DNA of 64,000 nucleotides from Streptomyces zagrosensis (lineage in GTDB: Bacteria > Actinomycetota > Actinomycetes > Streptomycetales > Streptomycetaceae), in assembly GCF_014203645.1 (NCBI RefSeq), contig NZ_JACHJL010000005.1:1-64000 (forward strand). The letters are read 5' to 3'. Numbering within the stretch: the stretch's first letter is position 1; each line of letters begins with the position of its first letter. A program made the translations under genes and the position numbers. Shown in pieces: positions 18,801 through 27,035 of the stretch. A model generated the notes under the pieces. That model saw only the letters and a program-made list of their open reading frames with translations, was not told the DNA's origin and did no database searches.

Positions 18801-21141
18801 TCCGGGCGGACCCGGCGGGCCGCGCGGCTGCGGTGGTGCTCGCGTCGAGGCCGGCACCGGCGTCGGTGGGCGCTCCGTTGGCGACGTCTTGTGCATGGGC
18901 CGATTCGGGTGTCCCGGGCGAGGCCGGGGCTGTGTCTGCTGGTGCGTCGGCGGCTGTGGGCGGCGCGGGCTCGGCTGGCTCGGCTGGCTTGGTTGACTTA
19001 GCGGGCTCGACGCGGTGGGGCGCTCTCGCGTCGGGGATGCGGGCTGTGGCGGACATGCCGTGCGCCGACGCAGCCGATGCGTCGTGCGTGCCCCGGGCGG
19101 TGGCCGCGCGCTGGACGTCCTGCTTGGGCTCGGGAGCCGATGCGGGGGCGGAGGCCGCGTCCGAGCCCGGTGCGGCGGCCGGTGTGCCGGGCTCGCCCGT
19201 CCCGGCGTTGTCGGCCGCTGCTGCGGTGGTGCCGCGGCCGGTTCGCGGGGCCGGCACGGTGGTTGTCGTCGTCTGGGGCAGACCGAGCAGTTCCACCAGG
19301 CGTTGCTCGGAGCCGAGCGACTCGGCGGCGCGGCGCTCCACGTCGTAGCTCGACTGGGCGGCGCGGGCGGCGTCCGCGGCGCGGGCCGCCGCGAGTTCGG
19401 CACGGCTGTGCTCCACGCTCGCCTCGCGCGCGCGGTCGGCGGTCGAAGTGGCGCTCTCGCGGGCGCTCTCCCACTGGGCCGCGACGGCCTTCTCGGCGTC
19501 GCTCGCGGTGAGCGCGGCGCGCGCCGGGTCGGCGTCGGGGGCGGAGTCGTCGAGCCAGCCGGCCCGTACCGCTTCGGCTGTCTCCTGCTCGACCTCGACC
19601 AGCCGCTGGCGCAGGTGCTCCGCCTCGCTACGGGCCCGCTGGGCCGCGGTCGCGGCCCCGGTGGCGTCCCGGTGCGCTGCTTCGCCCGTCTCCTGGAGCG
19701 CGGCCGACCGCTCTTCTTCCTCGGCCGCGACGCGCTCCCCCGTCTGGGCGGCGGCGTGCAGGGCCCGTACGAGGTCGGTGGCGGCCTTGGCGCGGGCGGC
19801 GAGCGCCGGCGCCGCGTCCCGTTCTGCCTCGCGGATCGCGGCGGCTACGCGCACCGAGCGGTCGGCGGCGGCGCGGTGCCGCAGGACGGTCTCCGCGGCC
19901 TGCCAGGCGGCGTGCAGCGTCCTGGCATCGGCCAGCTCTCGCCGCTGGGCCGCGGCGCCCTTCTCGGCCGCGGCCAGGGCCAACGAGGCGTGCCGGTAGG
20001 CGAGTTCCGAGGCGACCAGGGAGCTGCGACCGCGCTGGCGTTCGGCCTCGGTGACCGCGTGTGCGGCGGCGGTGACCTGCTGGGCGAGGTCGGCGGCGCG
20101 CTCGCGCTCGCTCGTGCCGCGGGCCATGAGCCGGTGGGCGAGGCCGCGCGTGCGCCGCTCGGCCCCGGCGTGGACGTCGCGGGCCCGCGCGCGGTCTTCG
20201 GCCGCCTCGCTGATCCGGGTCAGCAGGTCGAGCGAGCCGGCCGTGAAGTCCCGTTCCGCCGTCAGTTCGGCGCGCCGGCCCAGCTTGTGCGCGAAGCCGT
20301 GGACTAGGTCGGCCAGGCCATCGGTGTCTCGGGTGTCGGTGACGGCACGCAGCAGCAGGTCGGTGAAGTCGGAATCGTTCTTCACCGCGAACAGACCGGC
20401 GGCCTCGCCCTCGTCGGCGTTCATCTCGCGCTGGTAGCGGAAGAGTTCGGGGTCAAGGCCAAGGTCGCCGAGGTGTTCGTTCCAGCGCTCGTGGATCTCT
20501 TCCCAGGTCACTTCGAGATGCGGATAGACCTTGGTTGCTTCGGTGATGGCGTCGCGGAAGCCCTTCATGGTGCGGCGGCGGCCCCTGGCGCCGGAGCCGC
20601 CGGCGGTCTCGGGCCTGACGAGGCCCTCCACCAGGGGCCGCATCGCGGTGGACTCGGCGACCGGCAGCGAGTCCAGGCTGAGACCCGGTCCTGGTCGGAA
20701 GGAGTACCACGCCTCCGCGAACTTGCGTGGGTCGCCCGACACTTGGCGCCCTCGCCACTCGCTGACCTTGCCGACCACCACCGTTTCGCCGGTGACCGTG
20801 TGCTGCCATTCCAAGGCGACATGGCCGCAGTCGTCGGCCAGCAGGAACTTGCGCAGCACTCCGGAGCTGGCGCCGCCCAGGGTGTTGCGGTGTCCTGGCA
20901 ACATCACGGAGAAGATCAACTTCAGCAGGACGGACTTGCCGCCGCCGTTTTCCAAGAAGAGCACGCCCGCGGGCGCCGGGCGGCGGGGCGGTCCGACCGG
21001 GTCCTCCTGGAAGAACTCCGCCTGGGCAGGCGCGGGGCTTGGCACCGGCTCGCCGACTCCGCGCAGGTCGAGCATGGTGTCGGCGTAGCGCGCACCGGCT
21101 GGCCCGATGGAGTAGAGGCGGACCCGGGACAGCTCGTACAT
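15841..21141 (-). CDS. Giant SMC-like ATPase (JetC/MksB/MukB-like)
   Basis: This 1766-residue protein has the split ABC-ATPase layout of SMC/Rad50/MukB proteins. The N-terminal P-loop is FLENGGGKSVLL (Lys near residue 69). Very long Ala/Glu/Arg coiled coils run about 290-620 and 980-1560. The signature VFSGGQLL lies near 1600 and the Walker B LFLDNP near 1635-1640. The residue after the Walker B Asp is Asn (codon 16225-16227) where a catalytic Glu is normal. Residues about 625-795 are low-complexity Ala/Pro/Thr, next to a folded hinge-like block (about 810-950). It is the last of three genes (kleisin-like, MukE/JetB-like, SMC-like), in JetABC order. A DNA-loop-extruding or DNA-organising complex is inferred. 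It could be a defence system core or a housekeeping condensin. No nuclease gene is adjacent. Confidence 0.75.
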   Translation of the reverse strand: MYELSRVRLYSIGPAGARYADTMLDLRGVGEPVPSPAPAQAEFFQEDPVGPPRRPAPAGVLFLENGGGKSVLLKLIFSVMLPGHRNTLGGASSGVLRKFLLADDCGHVALEWQHTVTGETVVVGKVSEWRGRQVSGDPRKFAEAWYSFRPGPGLSLDSLPVAESTAMRPLVEGLVRPETAGGSGARGRRRTMKGFRDAITEATKVYPHLEVTWEEIHERWNEHLGDLGLDPELFRYQREMNADEGEAAGLFAVKNDSDFTDLLLRAVTDTRDTDGLADLVHGFAHKLGRRAELTAERDFTAGSLDLLTRISEAAEDRARARDVHAGAERRTRGLAHRLMARGTSERERAADLAQQVTAAAHAVTEAERQRGRSSLVASELAYRHASLALAAAEKGAAAQRRELADARTLHAAWQAAETVLRHRAAADRSVRVAAAIREAERDAAPALAARAKAATDLVRALHAAAQTGERVAAEEEERSAALQETGEAAHRDATGAATAAQRARSEAEHLRQRLVEVEQETAEAVRAGWLDDSAPDADPARAALTASDAEKAVAAQWESARESATSTADRAREASVEHSRAELAAARAADAARAAQSSYDVERRAAESLGSEQRLVELLGLPQTTTTTVPAPRTGRGTTAAAADNAGTGEPGTPAAAPGSDAASAPASAPEPKQDVQRAATARGTHDASAASAHGMSATARIPDARAPHRVEPAKSTKPAEPAEPAPPTAADAPADTAPASPGTPESAHAQDVANGAPTDAGAGLDASTTAAARPAGSARTGDQAHGAPHARDSAPLSAVELDRNADALRELLDDSVATAERQLFELRTAAADDARILGALGDGGLLPPGPDVLAAVEYLGEHGVPALPGWRYLAQAVDPADHSAVLAARPELVDGVIITDPATHARARDVLASASLLPRSAVAVGTAAALLAPTPGPGAQDSSVFLVPPNPAMHDERAADDERQTRRARAIARDEDIRTLAARLSGDRALAARLSSWRTGCPPGRLAELAAAMTAAQEVAETARRELAQAHAARAEADELATEAARVRDERQEAAQRARRVADALAGLAFRLRERANWQSRLRELAAEAAEAAEADERAAACVDRARAADEDRRAAQRAADDAHRTARALRAERAEIAGADDPTAAAAAKDADSAPGAGESDPGNDPDGTRRSAEPTASLPALREAYRAASQLYEKVGVGADLRAEQARAESEESAGLAALERLTNKVRTRAAQLLEGTDGADGPSRQAAAARAEALVQMLESRASAASEHLGRLRGEAERHAPADGDVHTELPEGLVPADAEQAKELLRTATSELSAHTDALESARTAHAELLRAHRAAEDAAGGFEETGALLRDLIRGSTAEDGEHSRGGVDEETAEPEPFPGTFEQARQTAAEARRSLRGCAGDLSAADAAVREASDILVRHANATRYEQVRTPARQQIRELPAAALPEHAAAWAEAFAPRLRVLTDELEQLERNRDSIIDRLRGLVDSCLATLRSAQRLSRLPEGLGEWSGQEFLRIRFDDPDQAALSEQLGEVIDEATRAAVRKNSDLRRDGMSLLLRGVHAALQPRGVAVEILKPDAVLRAERVPVGQMGDVFSGGQLLTAAIALYCTMAALRSNDRGRDKHRHAGTLFLDNPIGRANATYLLELQRAVADALGVQLLYTTGLFDTTALAEFPLVIRLRNDADLRAGLKYISVEEHLRPGLPAVDAGAEQVHGEITATRMFRRPEPEAPEPLPAGPQKPAPATSGGAANAAPAAPQRPL

Positions 21142-21370
21142 GGCGGACTCTCGTGGTGTGGTGGGCGGAACAGTGGTGGAATGCGGCGCTGTTGGGGGCG
21201 TTGTCGGCGGCAGCGGTACGGCGCACCGGCGCGGGCGGGCCGCGCGTCCGTCAGCGGCGCCCGGATGCGGGCGGCACGGCGGGATGTGCCGTCAGCGGCA
21301 TCCGTCCAGCGGCACCCGTCAGGGCGGATTGCAGGGGCCGCCGGCCAGGGCCGGTTGCCGAGCTGGCCGG

Positions 21371-22336
21371 TCAGGACGGGCCGCGTTGATCGGCGTAGAA
21401 CGGCAGGCCCGCGTCGGCGACCAGGTCGAGGTCATGGTTCTCCAAAGGTGGCAGCAGGGTGGCGTTCCCGTCTCCTACAGGGACAACGCCCAGCTCCAGT
21501 AGTTCGGTCATGGCCGCGCTGCCCGCCATGTCGCGGACCTGGAGTTGGTAGCGGGCCGTGGTGCGGTACGCGCCGCCGGCGTCGTCGCCGGTGCGCTGGA
21601 GGAACCCGGAGTCAACGAGGAAGGCGACGGCCTTGCCGACGATGCCGGTGGTGGAGCCGGCGAGCCGTCTCGCGTCCTTGGTGGCGCCGGTGGCGCTGCG
21701 TCTGGCGTACACCCGCCAGGCCGCCTCCAGGCCGGGGGCGTCGGTGGCCGGATCGGTGTTCTCGCCTGCTTCCGCGGCCCGTTCCTCCAGGCGGCGGCAT
21801 GCCTGGCGGACAAACCCGTCGATGCCGTTGACGGTGACACGGCCGATGTAGCCGTCGTCGGACAGGTCTTCCGGGCGCGGGAAGGCCATCGCGGCGACGG
21901 CGAGGTGGGCGAGCCCGTGCAGAAATCGGTCGGCCGAATCGGGCGCGGCACGCTTGGCGTAGTCGCCCATGCGCACGGCGAACACCGAGTCCTCGGCGGC
22001 GGTCACTGCCATGCCCGCGCGAGTGGACACCTCCAGGACGACGAGCCCGAGCCCGGCGGCGATGGCGTCGGTGAGGCGGGCGAAGGCGGGGTCATCGCGG
22101 TGGCGGCGCAGCAGTTCGCCGTACTCGATGTCGCGTGCGGGCAGCAGCTTGGGCTGGAGTCCGAAGGAGACCAGCCGTGCGGCGTCGGCCGCGTCGGCGG
22201 GTGTGACACCAGCGTTGGCGTGCGCGACGGTTCCGTGCGGCTGGCTGCTGCCGGCTGTGCTTCGGCCGGGGTCATCCGCCTCGGACGCGAGGTCTCGCTC
22301 CGGCTGCGCGCCGTCGTCGGTGCGGTACTCGGTCAC
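21371..22336 (-). CDS. MukE/MksE/JetB-like winged-helix partner of the SMC
   Basis: A 321-residue protein placed between the kleisin-like and SMC-like genes. The first 55 residues are Asp/Ala/Thr-rich and probably disordered. The remainder is mixed alpha/beta with a likely winged-helix near the C terminus (GIVGKAVAFLVDSGFLQR, then AYRTTARYQLQVRDM), a pattern expected of the KITE-type subunits that dock on kleisins. Assignment rests on gene order, size and this pattern, not on a clear sequence motif. The GTG at 22334-22336 has GAGGAG nine bases upstream. The gene lies about 235 bases after the kleisin-like gene and 229 bases before the SMC gene, which are wide gaps for an operon. Confidence 0.6.
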   Translation of the reverse strand: MTEYRTDDGAQPERDLASEADDPGRSTAGSSQPHGTVAHANAGVTPADAADAARLVSFGLQPKLLPARDIEYGELLRRHRDDPAFARLTDAIAAGLGLVVLEVSTRAGMAVTAAEDSVFAVRMGDYAKRAAPDSADRFLHGLAHLAVAAMAFPRPEDLSDDGYIGRVTVNGIDGFVRQACRRLEERAAEAGENTDPATDAPGLEAAWRVYARRSATGATKDARRLAGSTTGIVGKAVAFLVDSGFLQRTGDDAGGAYRTTARYQLQVRDMAGSAAMTELLELGVVPVGDGNATLLPPLENHDLDLVADAGLPFYADQRGPS

Positions 22337-22571
22337 GGTTGGTGCTCCTCGAAGTGAACGGGGTCCGCCGGTGAGGCGGGGTCAGCGCGGCGCCGCAAGC
22401 CCATGGGGTGTGGCCCCTCCGCAGCGTGCCAACACGACGCGCGATGCGCGGGGCGCCCATGGCTCAAGAAACTCAAGGGGTGCGGGGCGGCGCCGTGCCG
22501 AATCGGCGGCGTGGATATCCGGCGCAGCGGGTGGCCGCCGTGCGGCGGCGCACGGCGCAGCTCGATGCGCA

Positions 22572-24104
22572 TCACACCCCCTCCGTACGGCCGGCGGCCA
22601 TGCCCACCGCATCCAGGAGGGCGGTGCCGACGATGAGGTCGGCGCCACCGAACTCCTCGTCGTCGAGCTCCGTGCCGTCGTCCACGGCGAAGAGAAGGCG
22701 CTCTTCGCCCTGCCGGTAGGCCGTGCCGACCGGCGGGCTCGCCGCGTGTACGGCGAGCAGGGCGACCAGGTAGGGCAGCGCCGGGTCGCGGCGACGGGCC
22801 TCGGCGAGCAGCCCGGATAGCCGCCGCGGCGCGTCGGGCGGCAGTTCGAGGAGGTCCATGGCCGAGGCGAGTTGCTCCTCGCTGAAGCGGTTGTCGTCCG
22901 GCGTGGCGATGAGGTCGGGCTCGGGCATCTCGGCGCCCAGGTGCTCCCGTTCGAGCGGCGGCGTCAACAGCAGGTCCACCAGGTCCCCGACCCGCACGGC
23001 GGTGGGTGTGCGCAGTCCGGTGCCGCGGGCGAAGAACGCGTCGGTGACGCGGATGGCGCGCTCCACGGGCAGCGGCAGCAGCGGCGCGATGAGTTGGCCG
23101 TAGAGGTCGATGCCGGCGTGGGCGGTGGGCGGTGCGAACGCCTGTCGGTCCTGTTCCGCGCGGAACATCGGTCCCGCGTCGAGGAGTCGGGACTGCAACT
23201 GTGTGTGGCGCCGGATGCAGTCCTTGACGATGTCCACCAGCTCGGCGGCCTGCCGCTTGTGGTCGGGGCCGCGCTGGTCAACCGCCTCGTCTCGGGCCTT
23301 GCGAATGTTCGTCAAGATCGCGTTCTCATGGCGGTACCGGTCGGCGATGTGGTCGAGCGCCTCGGCGATCATGTCGGGGACGGCACGCAGCCAATCAACG
23401 GCCCGCACGTTACGCCGGGTGGCCTCCAGGGTCTTACGCAGCGCCTCCGCGTACTGCACGGTGCGGTAGCGGGCTTGTTCGGCGGCGAGTTGCGCGTCCG
23501 CGAGCCGGCCGCGGCTGATCAGCACCTCCAGCTTGACCTCGGCGGCGATCTGCGCGCTGGTGACATCCGTATCGAGGGCGCCGACCAGGACGTTCACCGC
23601 CTCGTCGGTGGTGCGCAGATAGACCGTGCCGCCCGGCCCGGGGACTTCCTCGATGAGCTTGAAGTCGTAGTCCCTGCGCACATAGGCGCCGTCCTGGCCG
23701 AACGTGCCGTACACCGCACGGAAGCCGCGATCCACGCTACCCACGTTGATCAGGTTCTCCAGGACCCAGCGCGCCACCCGCTCGTGCTCGGCAGCGGGCC
23801 GCGTGGGGGTCTGGGCTGCGACCCTGGGCAGCAACCTGGCCACTATCTGCTCATGGTCGGCGCCGGTGTCGAAGTCCATGGTCAGCGTGACCAGATCGAT
23901 GGCGGCGAGCGCCACCTCCGCCATCGCGTATCCGCTGTACTCCCCCGCCAGGTTGGCCTTGCGCACATCGAGGTCGTGCAGCGGCGCGGTGCAGGCGAGC
24001 GCGCGCAGCCGCCGGGCCAGGCCCTCATCGGCGGCCGGGCCCGGGGCTGGCCTCGATGGGCCACTGAGCTGGGGCGTAGCAGCCCCCGGGGGTGGAGAAG
24101 TCAC
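22572..24104 (-). CDS. Kleisin-like protein (MukF/MksF/JetA-like)
   Basis: The product is about 510 residues, largely helical. It has an N-terminal helical bundle, a block containing RRDYDFKLIEE and VYLRTTDEAVNVLVGALD, then long helices (residues about 200-290, Ala/Arg/Glu-rich) and a C-terminal region that could bind an ABC head. YLRTTDEAVN followed by DVTSAQIAAEVKLEVLISRG resembles the mid-region of MksF/JetA proteins. The start is taken as GTG at 24104, since an in-frame extension to 24608 would run through the pcp gene in another frame. It begins 56 bases after pcp ends, so readthrough from the pyroglutamate operon is possible. The role in an SMC complex is inferred. Confidence 0.62.
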   Translation of the reverse strand: MTSPPPGAATPQLSGPSRPAPGPAADEGLARRLRALACTAPLHDLDVRKANLAGEYSGYAMAEVALAAIDLVTLTMDFDTGADHEQIVARLLPRVAAQTPTRPAAEHERVARWVLENLINVGSVDRGFRAVYGTFGQDGAYVRRDYDFKLIEEVPGPGGTVYLRTTDEAVNVLVGALDTDVTSAQIAAEVKLEVLISRGRLADAQLAAEQARYRTVQYAEALRKTLEATRRNVRAVDWLRAVPDMIAEALDHIADRYRHENAILTNIRKARDEAVDQRGPDHKRQAAELVDIVKDCIRRHTQLQSRLLDAGPMFRAEQDRQAFAPPTAHAGIDLYGQLIAPLLPLPVERAIRVTDAFFARGTGLRTPTAVRVGDLVDLLLTPPLEREHLGAEMPEPDLIATPDDNRFSEEQLASAMDLLELPPDAPRRLSGLLAEARRRDPALPYLVALLAVHAASPPVGTAYRQGEERLLFAVDDGTELDDEEFGGADLIVGTALLDAVGMAAGRTEGV

Positions 24105-24160
24105 GTCGCACAGAGTAGGCGGTCGCACTGACAACGGACGAAACGGCACGGAGTGGCCGG

Positions 24161-24952
24161 TCAGTGGGTGGCGCCGCCCACAGCCCGTAGGTCCGGGGCG
24201 CCGACTACCGCCGTGGCCACGATCGCCCGCAGGGCCGCGGCGCCGCTGGCGGCCGGCAGCGCGGGGGCGGCGCGGTCGAGCACCTGCTCGGGCGCGTACG
24301 GGACGTGGACGAACCCGCCACGCAGGGTGGGGCGTTCGGTGGCGATGAGGTGCATGAGCCCGTAGAAGACGTGATTGCAGACGAAGGTGCCGGCGGTCTG
24401 CGACACGCTGGCCGGCACCCCGGCCTCGCGCGCGGCAGCCACACACGCCTTGACGGGCAGCGCGGCGAAGTAGCCGGCGGGGCCACCGGGGATGACGGGC
24501 TCGTCGATCGGCTGGGCGCCCGCGTTGTCTGGAATGCGCGCATCGTCCACGTTGATTGCCAGGCGTTCGACGGTGATATCCGTACGGCCGCCCGCCTGCC
24601 CTACGCACAGCACCACATCGGGGTCGGCCGCCTCGACGGCCGCGTGGAGCGCGTCCAGCGCGGCGCCGAAGACACAGGGGAGTTCGGCCGTGTGGAACTC
24701 CACGCCGGCCAGCGGCTCCTTAACGGCGAGTTGCACCGCCGTCCAGGAGGGATTGACCGGTTCACCACCGAATGGCTCGAACCCCGTCAGCAGCACCCTC
24801 CGTGGCCAGGCCGCGCCCTCTCCTACTGCCGACAGATCAGCGATACCCGTACCCGTACGAGCGATGTCGATGGGCGTCACGGTGCCGTTGCTCGCAGCGG
24901 GCGGGACGAGGCCGAGCGGTGCGGGGTGCGGCTCGTTCGCGGAAGGGGTCAT
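24161..24952 (-). CDS. pcp: Pyroglutamyl-peptidase I
   Basis: This cytoplasmic cysteine peptidase (family C15), about 263 residues, removes N-terminal pyroglutamate (5-oxoproline) from peptides. VLLTGFEPFGGEPVNPSW is the family signature. The catalytic Glu lies in DITVERLAIN (about 128), the Cys in GTFVCNHVFY (about 192) and the His in GGFVHVPYA (about 216). The first 50 residues are an extra low-complexity tail compared with the usual 210-residue enzyme. The ATG at 24952 is preferred over a GTG 15 bases upstream. Free 5-oxoproline produced here is the substrate of the PxpABC and OPLAH-type enzymes encoded nearby, which supports a joint pathway. Confidence 0.93.
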   Translation of the reverse strand: MTPSANEPHPAPLGLVPPAASNGTVTPIDIARTGTGIADLSAVGEGAAWPRRVLLTGFEPFGGEPVNPSWTAVQLAVKEPLAGVEFHTAELPCVFGAALDALHAAVEAADPDVVLCVGQAGGRTDITVERLAINVDDARIPDNAGAQPIDEPVIPGGPAGYFAALPVKACVAAAREAGVPASVSQTAGTFVCNHVFYGLMHLIATERPTLRGGFVHVPYAPEQVLDRAAPALPAASGAAALRAIVATAVVGAPDLRAVGGATH

Positions 24953-25084
24953 GGGGCGTTGCCTCACTCATCAGGGCTCAGCAGGACGGGGGCGCGATGA
25001 ACGCGCCGTGCTGCGGGTGGGGTGGGGGGCCTGGCAGGGGTGCGGGGGGGGCGCCCTGGTTTGGGGCGCGTACGGCTCTTTGCT

Positions 25085-25115
25085 ATGGGTGGGACGCTGG
25101 GGCTGTCCCACCCAT
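25085..25115. terminator. Hairpin between DUF979 gene and pcp
   Basis: Perfect 11-bp arms (25085-25095 and 25105-25115) around a 9-base loop lie in the 324-base gap between the end of the DUF979 gene and the start of pcp on the minus strand. It is a likely terminator or attenuator, so pcp may have its own promoter in the remaining gap. Confidence 0.7.
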
Positions 25116-25276
25116 CAGAGTGCCGACGCGATCAGGATGCCTGCGCGACGACGGTGCGAACGGTGCGATCAAGGCGACGGGGGCCGGCCGGGCACCGGGG
25201 CCACTGGGAAGCGCCGGCTGGTCGTCCGCGGTACGCCCGTGGAGCGCTGGCGGGGCGTCCGCGGAGCGCTGACAGG

Positions 25277-26245
25277 TCAAAACGCCACCACGGACATGAT
25301 CGCGATGTTGCATCCGAGCAGTATGACGGCGGTGGGCAGTTGGGCCTTGATCGGTCCGTACTGGTCTTTGAGCTCAAGCAGCGCGGCGGGCACGATGTTG
25401 AAGTTGGCGGCCATCGGCGTCACGAGGGTGCCGCAGAAGCCCGCCAGCATGCCGATGGCGAGGACCGCTGCTGCGTTGCCATCGGCCTGTTCGATGAGGA
25501 CCGGCCAGCCGACCGCCGCGGTCATCACGGGGAACGCGGCGAACGCGTTGCCCATGATCACGGTGAACAGGAACATGCCGATGCAGTACACGGCCACGGC
25601 CAGATAGAGGGAGTCCTCCGGCAGCGCCTTGGTGGTGAGTTCGCCGACCTCCTCGCCAACGCCCGAAACGGAGAAGATGGTGCCAAGGGTGGCGAGCATC
25701 TGCGGCAGCAGCATCGCCCAGCCCATTGCCTCCAACATCGAGCGCCCGGCGTGCACGGGGGTGGCGATCCGCTTCTCGCGCAGCATCACCATGCCCACGA
25801 CCAGCGCGGTGATGGCGCCGATACCCAGGCCCAGGATGGTTTCGCTGCCCTTTTGCAGCACGGGCTCGCCGCCGATGGACAGCTTCTTCACCCCGACTGC
25901 GCAGGCCATGGCGACCAGCGGGATGGTGAGGGCGGGCACAAAGAGCCGGTTGCCCAGGCGTGCGGCACTCGCCGCGCGCTCCGCGCCGGTGGTGGTGCGT
26001 ACGGTGCCCCGCCCGGTGAAGCCGAAGCCCGCGAGGGCGGCCATCGCCAGCACGGCGGCGCCCAGCGGCTCGGCCGGGGCACGGTGGTCCACAACCCAGG
26101 AGCTGTAGACGAAGCCCGCGCCGATCAGTCCCCAAAACGCTGCGGTGCCCAACCGCTTGGGGTTGCTGCGGTCGGTGACCATCTGCGCGGCCATCACGAG
26201 GAAGATGGCCCCGACCAGCCAGTAGAACCACTCGGCCTTGATCAC
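25277..26245 (-). CDS. DUF979 membrane protein (candidate pyroglutamate transporter subunit)
   Basis: A 322-residue integral membrane protein with about eight to ten hydrophobic segments, matching DUF979. It begins IKAEWFYWLVGAIFLVMAAQ, and family-like blocks are GVGEEVGELTTKALP and MGNAFAAFPVMTAAVG. The GTG start (26243-26245) shares a GTGA overlap with the stop of the DUF969 gene. DUF969 and DUF979 genes nearly always travel together and often sit beside pcp and pxp genes; transport of 5-oxoproline or pyroglutamyl peptides is inferred from that context and is unproven here. Confidence 0.85.
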   Translation of the reverse strand: MIKAEWFYWLVGAIFLVMAAQMVTDRSNPKRLGTAAFWGLIGAGFVYSSWVVDHRAPAEPLGAAVLAMAALAGFGFTGRGTVRTTTGAERAASAARLGNRLFVPALTIPLVAMACAVGVKKLSIGGEPVLQKGSETILGLGIGAITALVVGMVMLREKRIATPVHAGRSMLEAMGWAMLLPQMLATLGTIFSVSGVGEEVGELTTKALPEDSLYLAVAVYCIGMFLFTVIMGNAFAAFPVMTAAVGWPVLIEQADGNAAAVLAIGMLAGFCGTLVTPMAANFNIVPAALLELKDQYGPIKAQLPTAVILLGCNIAIMSVVAF

Positions 26246-26952
26246 TTGACGGCCTCCGTGGCGGTCGGCTGGGTGGCGTTGGCGGTGAGCAGTTCGCGTT
26301 CCAGTTGGCGATCCAGGCGCAGCAGCCGCCAACCGTGCACGACAAAGGCACAGATCGCGGTCGGGATCGCCCACAGCGCCAGGTGCAGGGGTTCCAAATG
26401 GGTGTCGTAGGTCGTGTTCACGAAGCCGGTGATCAACAGGATCGAACCGACCGCGAGGAAGACGTCCTCACCGAAGAACAGGCCCACGTTGTCGGCGCTC
26501 GCGGAGAAGGAACGCACCTTCTCGCGGGCCTTGTCGGTCAGCGGTCCGTGGGCGCGTTCGGCGGCGCCCTCGGCCATCGGCGCCACCAGCGGGCGCACCG
26601 TCTGCGCGGGTCCGCAGACGCTGACCAGGCCGAGCGCCGCGGTGACCTGTCGCAGCAGGAGGTACAGGGCGAGGAAGCGCCCCGTGGTGAGCTTGGTGAA
26701 CCGGGCGATCAGGCTGCGAGCCTGTTCCTGGAGGCCGTAGCGCTCCAGGAGGCCGATGACAGGCAGCGTGATGGCGAAGATCGTCACTGCCCGGCTTGAG
26801 GCGAAGCCGTCGCCGAAGGCGGCGAGCACCTCGCGCGGCGACAGGCCGCCGAGTAGGCCGGTAACGATGCCGGCCACCCCTACGACCAGCAGGGGGTTGC
26901 GTCGAGTGGCGAATCCGATCACCACCACGAGGACGCCAAGGAGAACGAGCAT
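26242..26952 (-). CDS. DUF969 membrane protein (partner of DUF979)
   Basis: A 236-residue membrane protein of DUF969. Segments near the N terminus (MLVLLGVLVVVIGFATRR, then LLVVGVAGIVTGLLGG) are followed by the conserved loop RQVTAALGLVSVCGPAQTVR and the motif SASADNVGLFFGEDVFLAVG. The ATG at 26952 has AAGGCGGA six bases upstream; an in-frame start at 27021 would add a polar leader and run into the operator-like site at 27011-27035. Stop and start overlap with the DUF979 gene implies a two-subunit transporter translated together. Confidence 0.87.
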   Translation of the reverse strand: MLVLLGVLVVVIGFATRRNPLLVVGVAGIVTGLLGGLSPREVLAAFGDGFASSRAVTIFAITLPVIGLLERYGLQEQARSLIARFTKLTTGRFLALYLLLRQVTAALGLVSVCGPAQTVRPLVAPMAEGAAERAHGPLTDKAREKVRSFSASADNVGLFFGEDVFLAVGSILLITGFVNTTYDTHLEPLHLALWAIPTAICAFVVHGWRLLRLDRQLERELLTANATQPTATEAVK

Positions 26953-27010
26953 GCGTCCGCCTTCCGCGTGGGACCCCACGGGGCGTGAGGAGAATGAACC
27001 GGAGGTTAGG

Positions 27011-27035
27011 CGATTGTTCAACGATCCGACAAGAG
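27011..27035. promoter_or_regulatory. Candidate GntR operator, copy 1 (before DUF969)
   Basis: This 25-base site has the form TTGT-N11-ACAA (TTGTTCAACGATCCGACAA inside it). Its reverse complement matches the site at 28215-28239 with one central mismatch. It lies about 60-85 bases before the DUF969 start, where a repressor of a FadR/FCD type would act. FCD regulators commonly bind TTGT/ACAA-flanked palindromes; that the adjacent GntR protein binds here is inference. Confidence 0.7.

Noticed and set aside
15841-24104. Calling the SMC trio a Wadjet defence system
   Set aside because: No JetD/MksG nuclease gene is present next to it, and family assignment of two members is by order and pattern only.
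24105-24608. An N-terminal extension of the kleisin-like gene
   Set aside because: It reads through pcp in another frame and is Arg-rich noise; pcp is clearly the real gene there.
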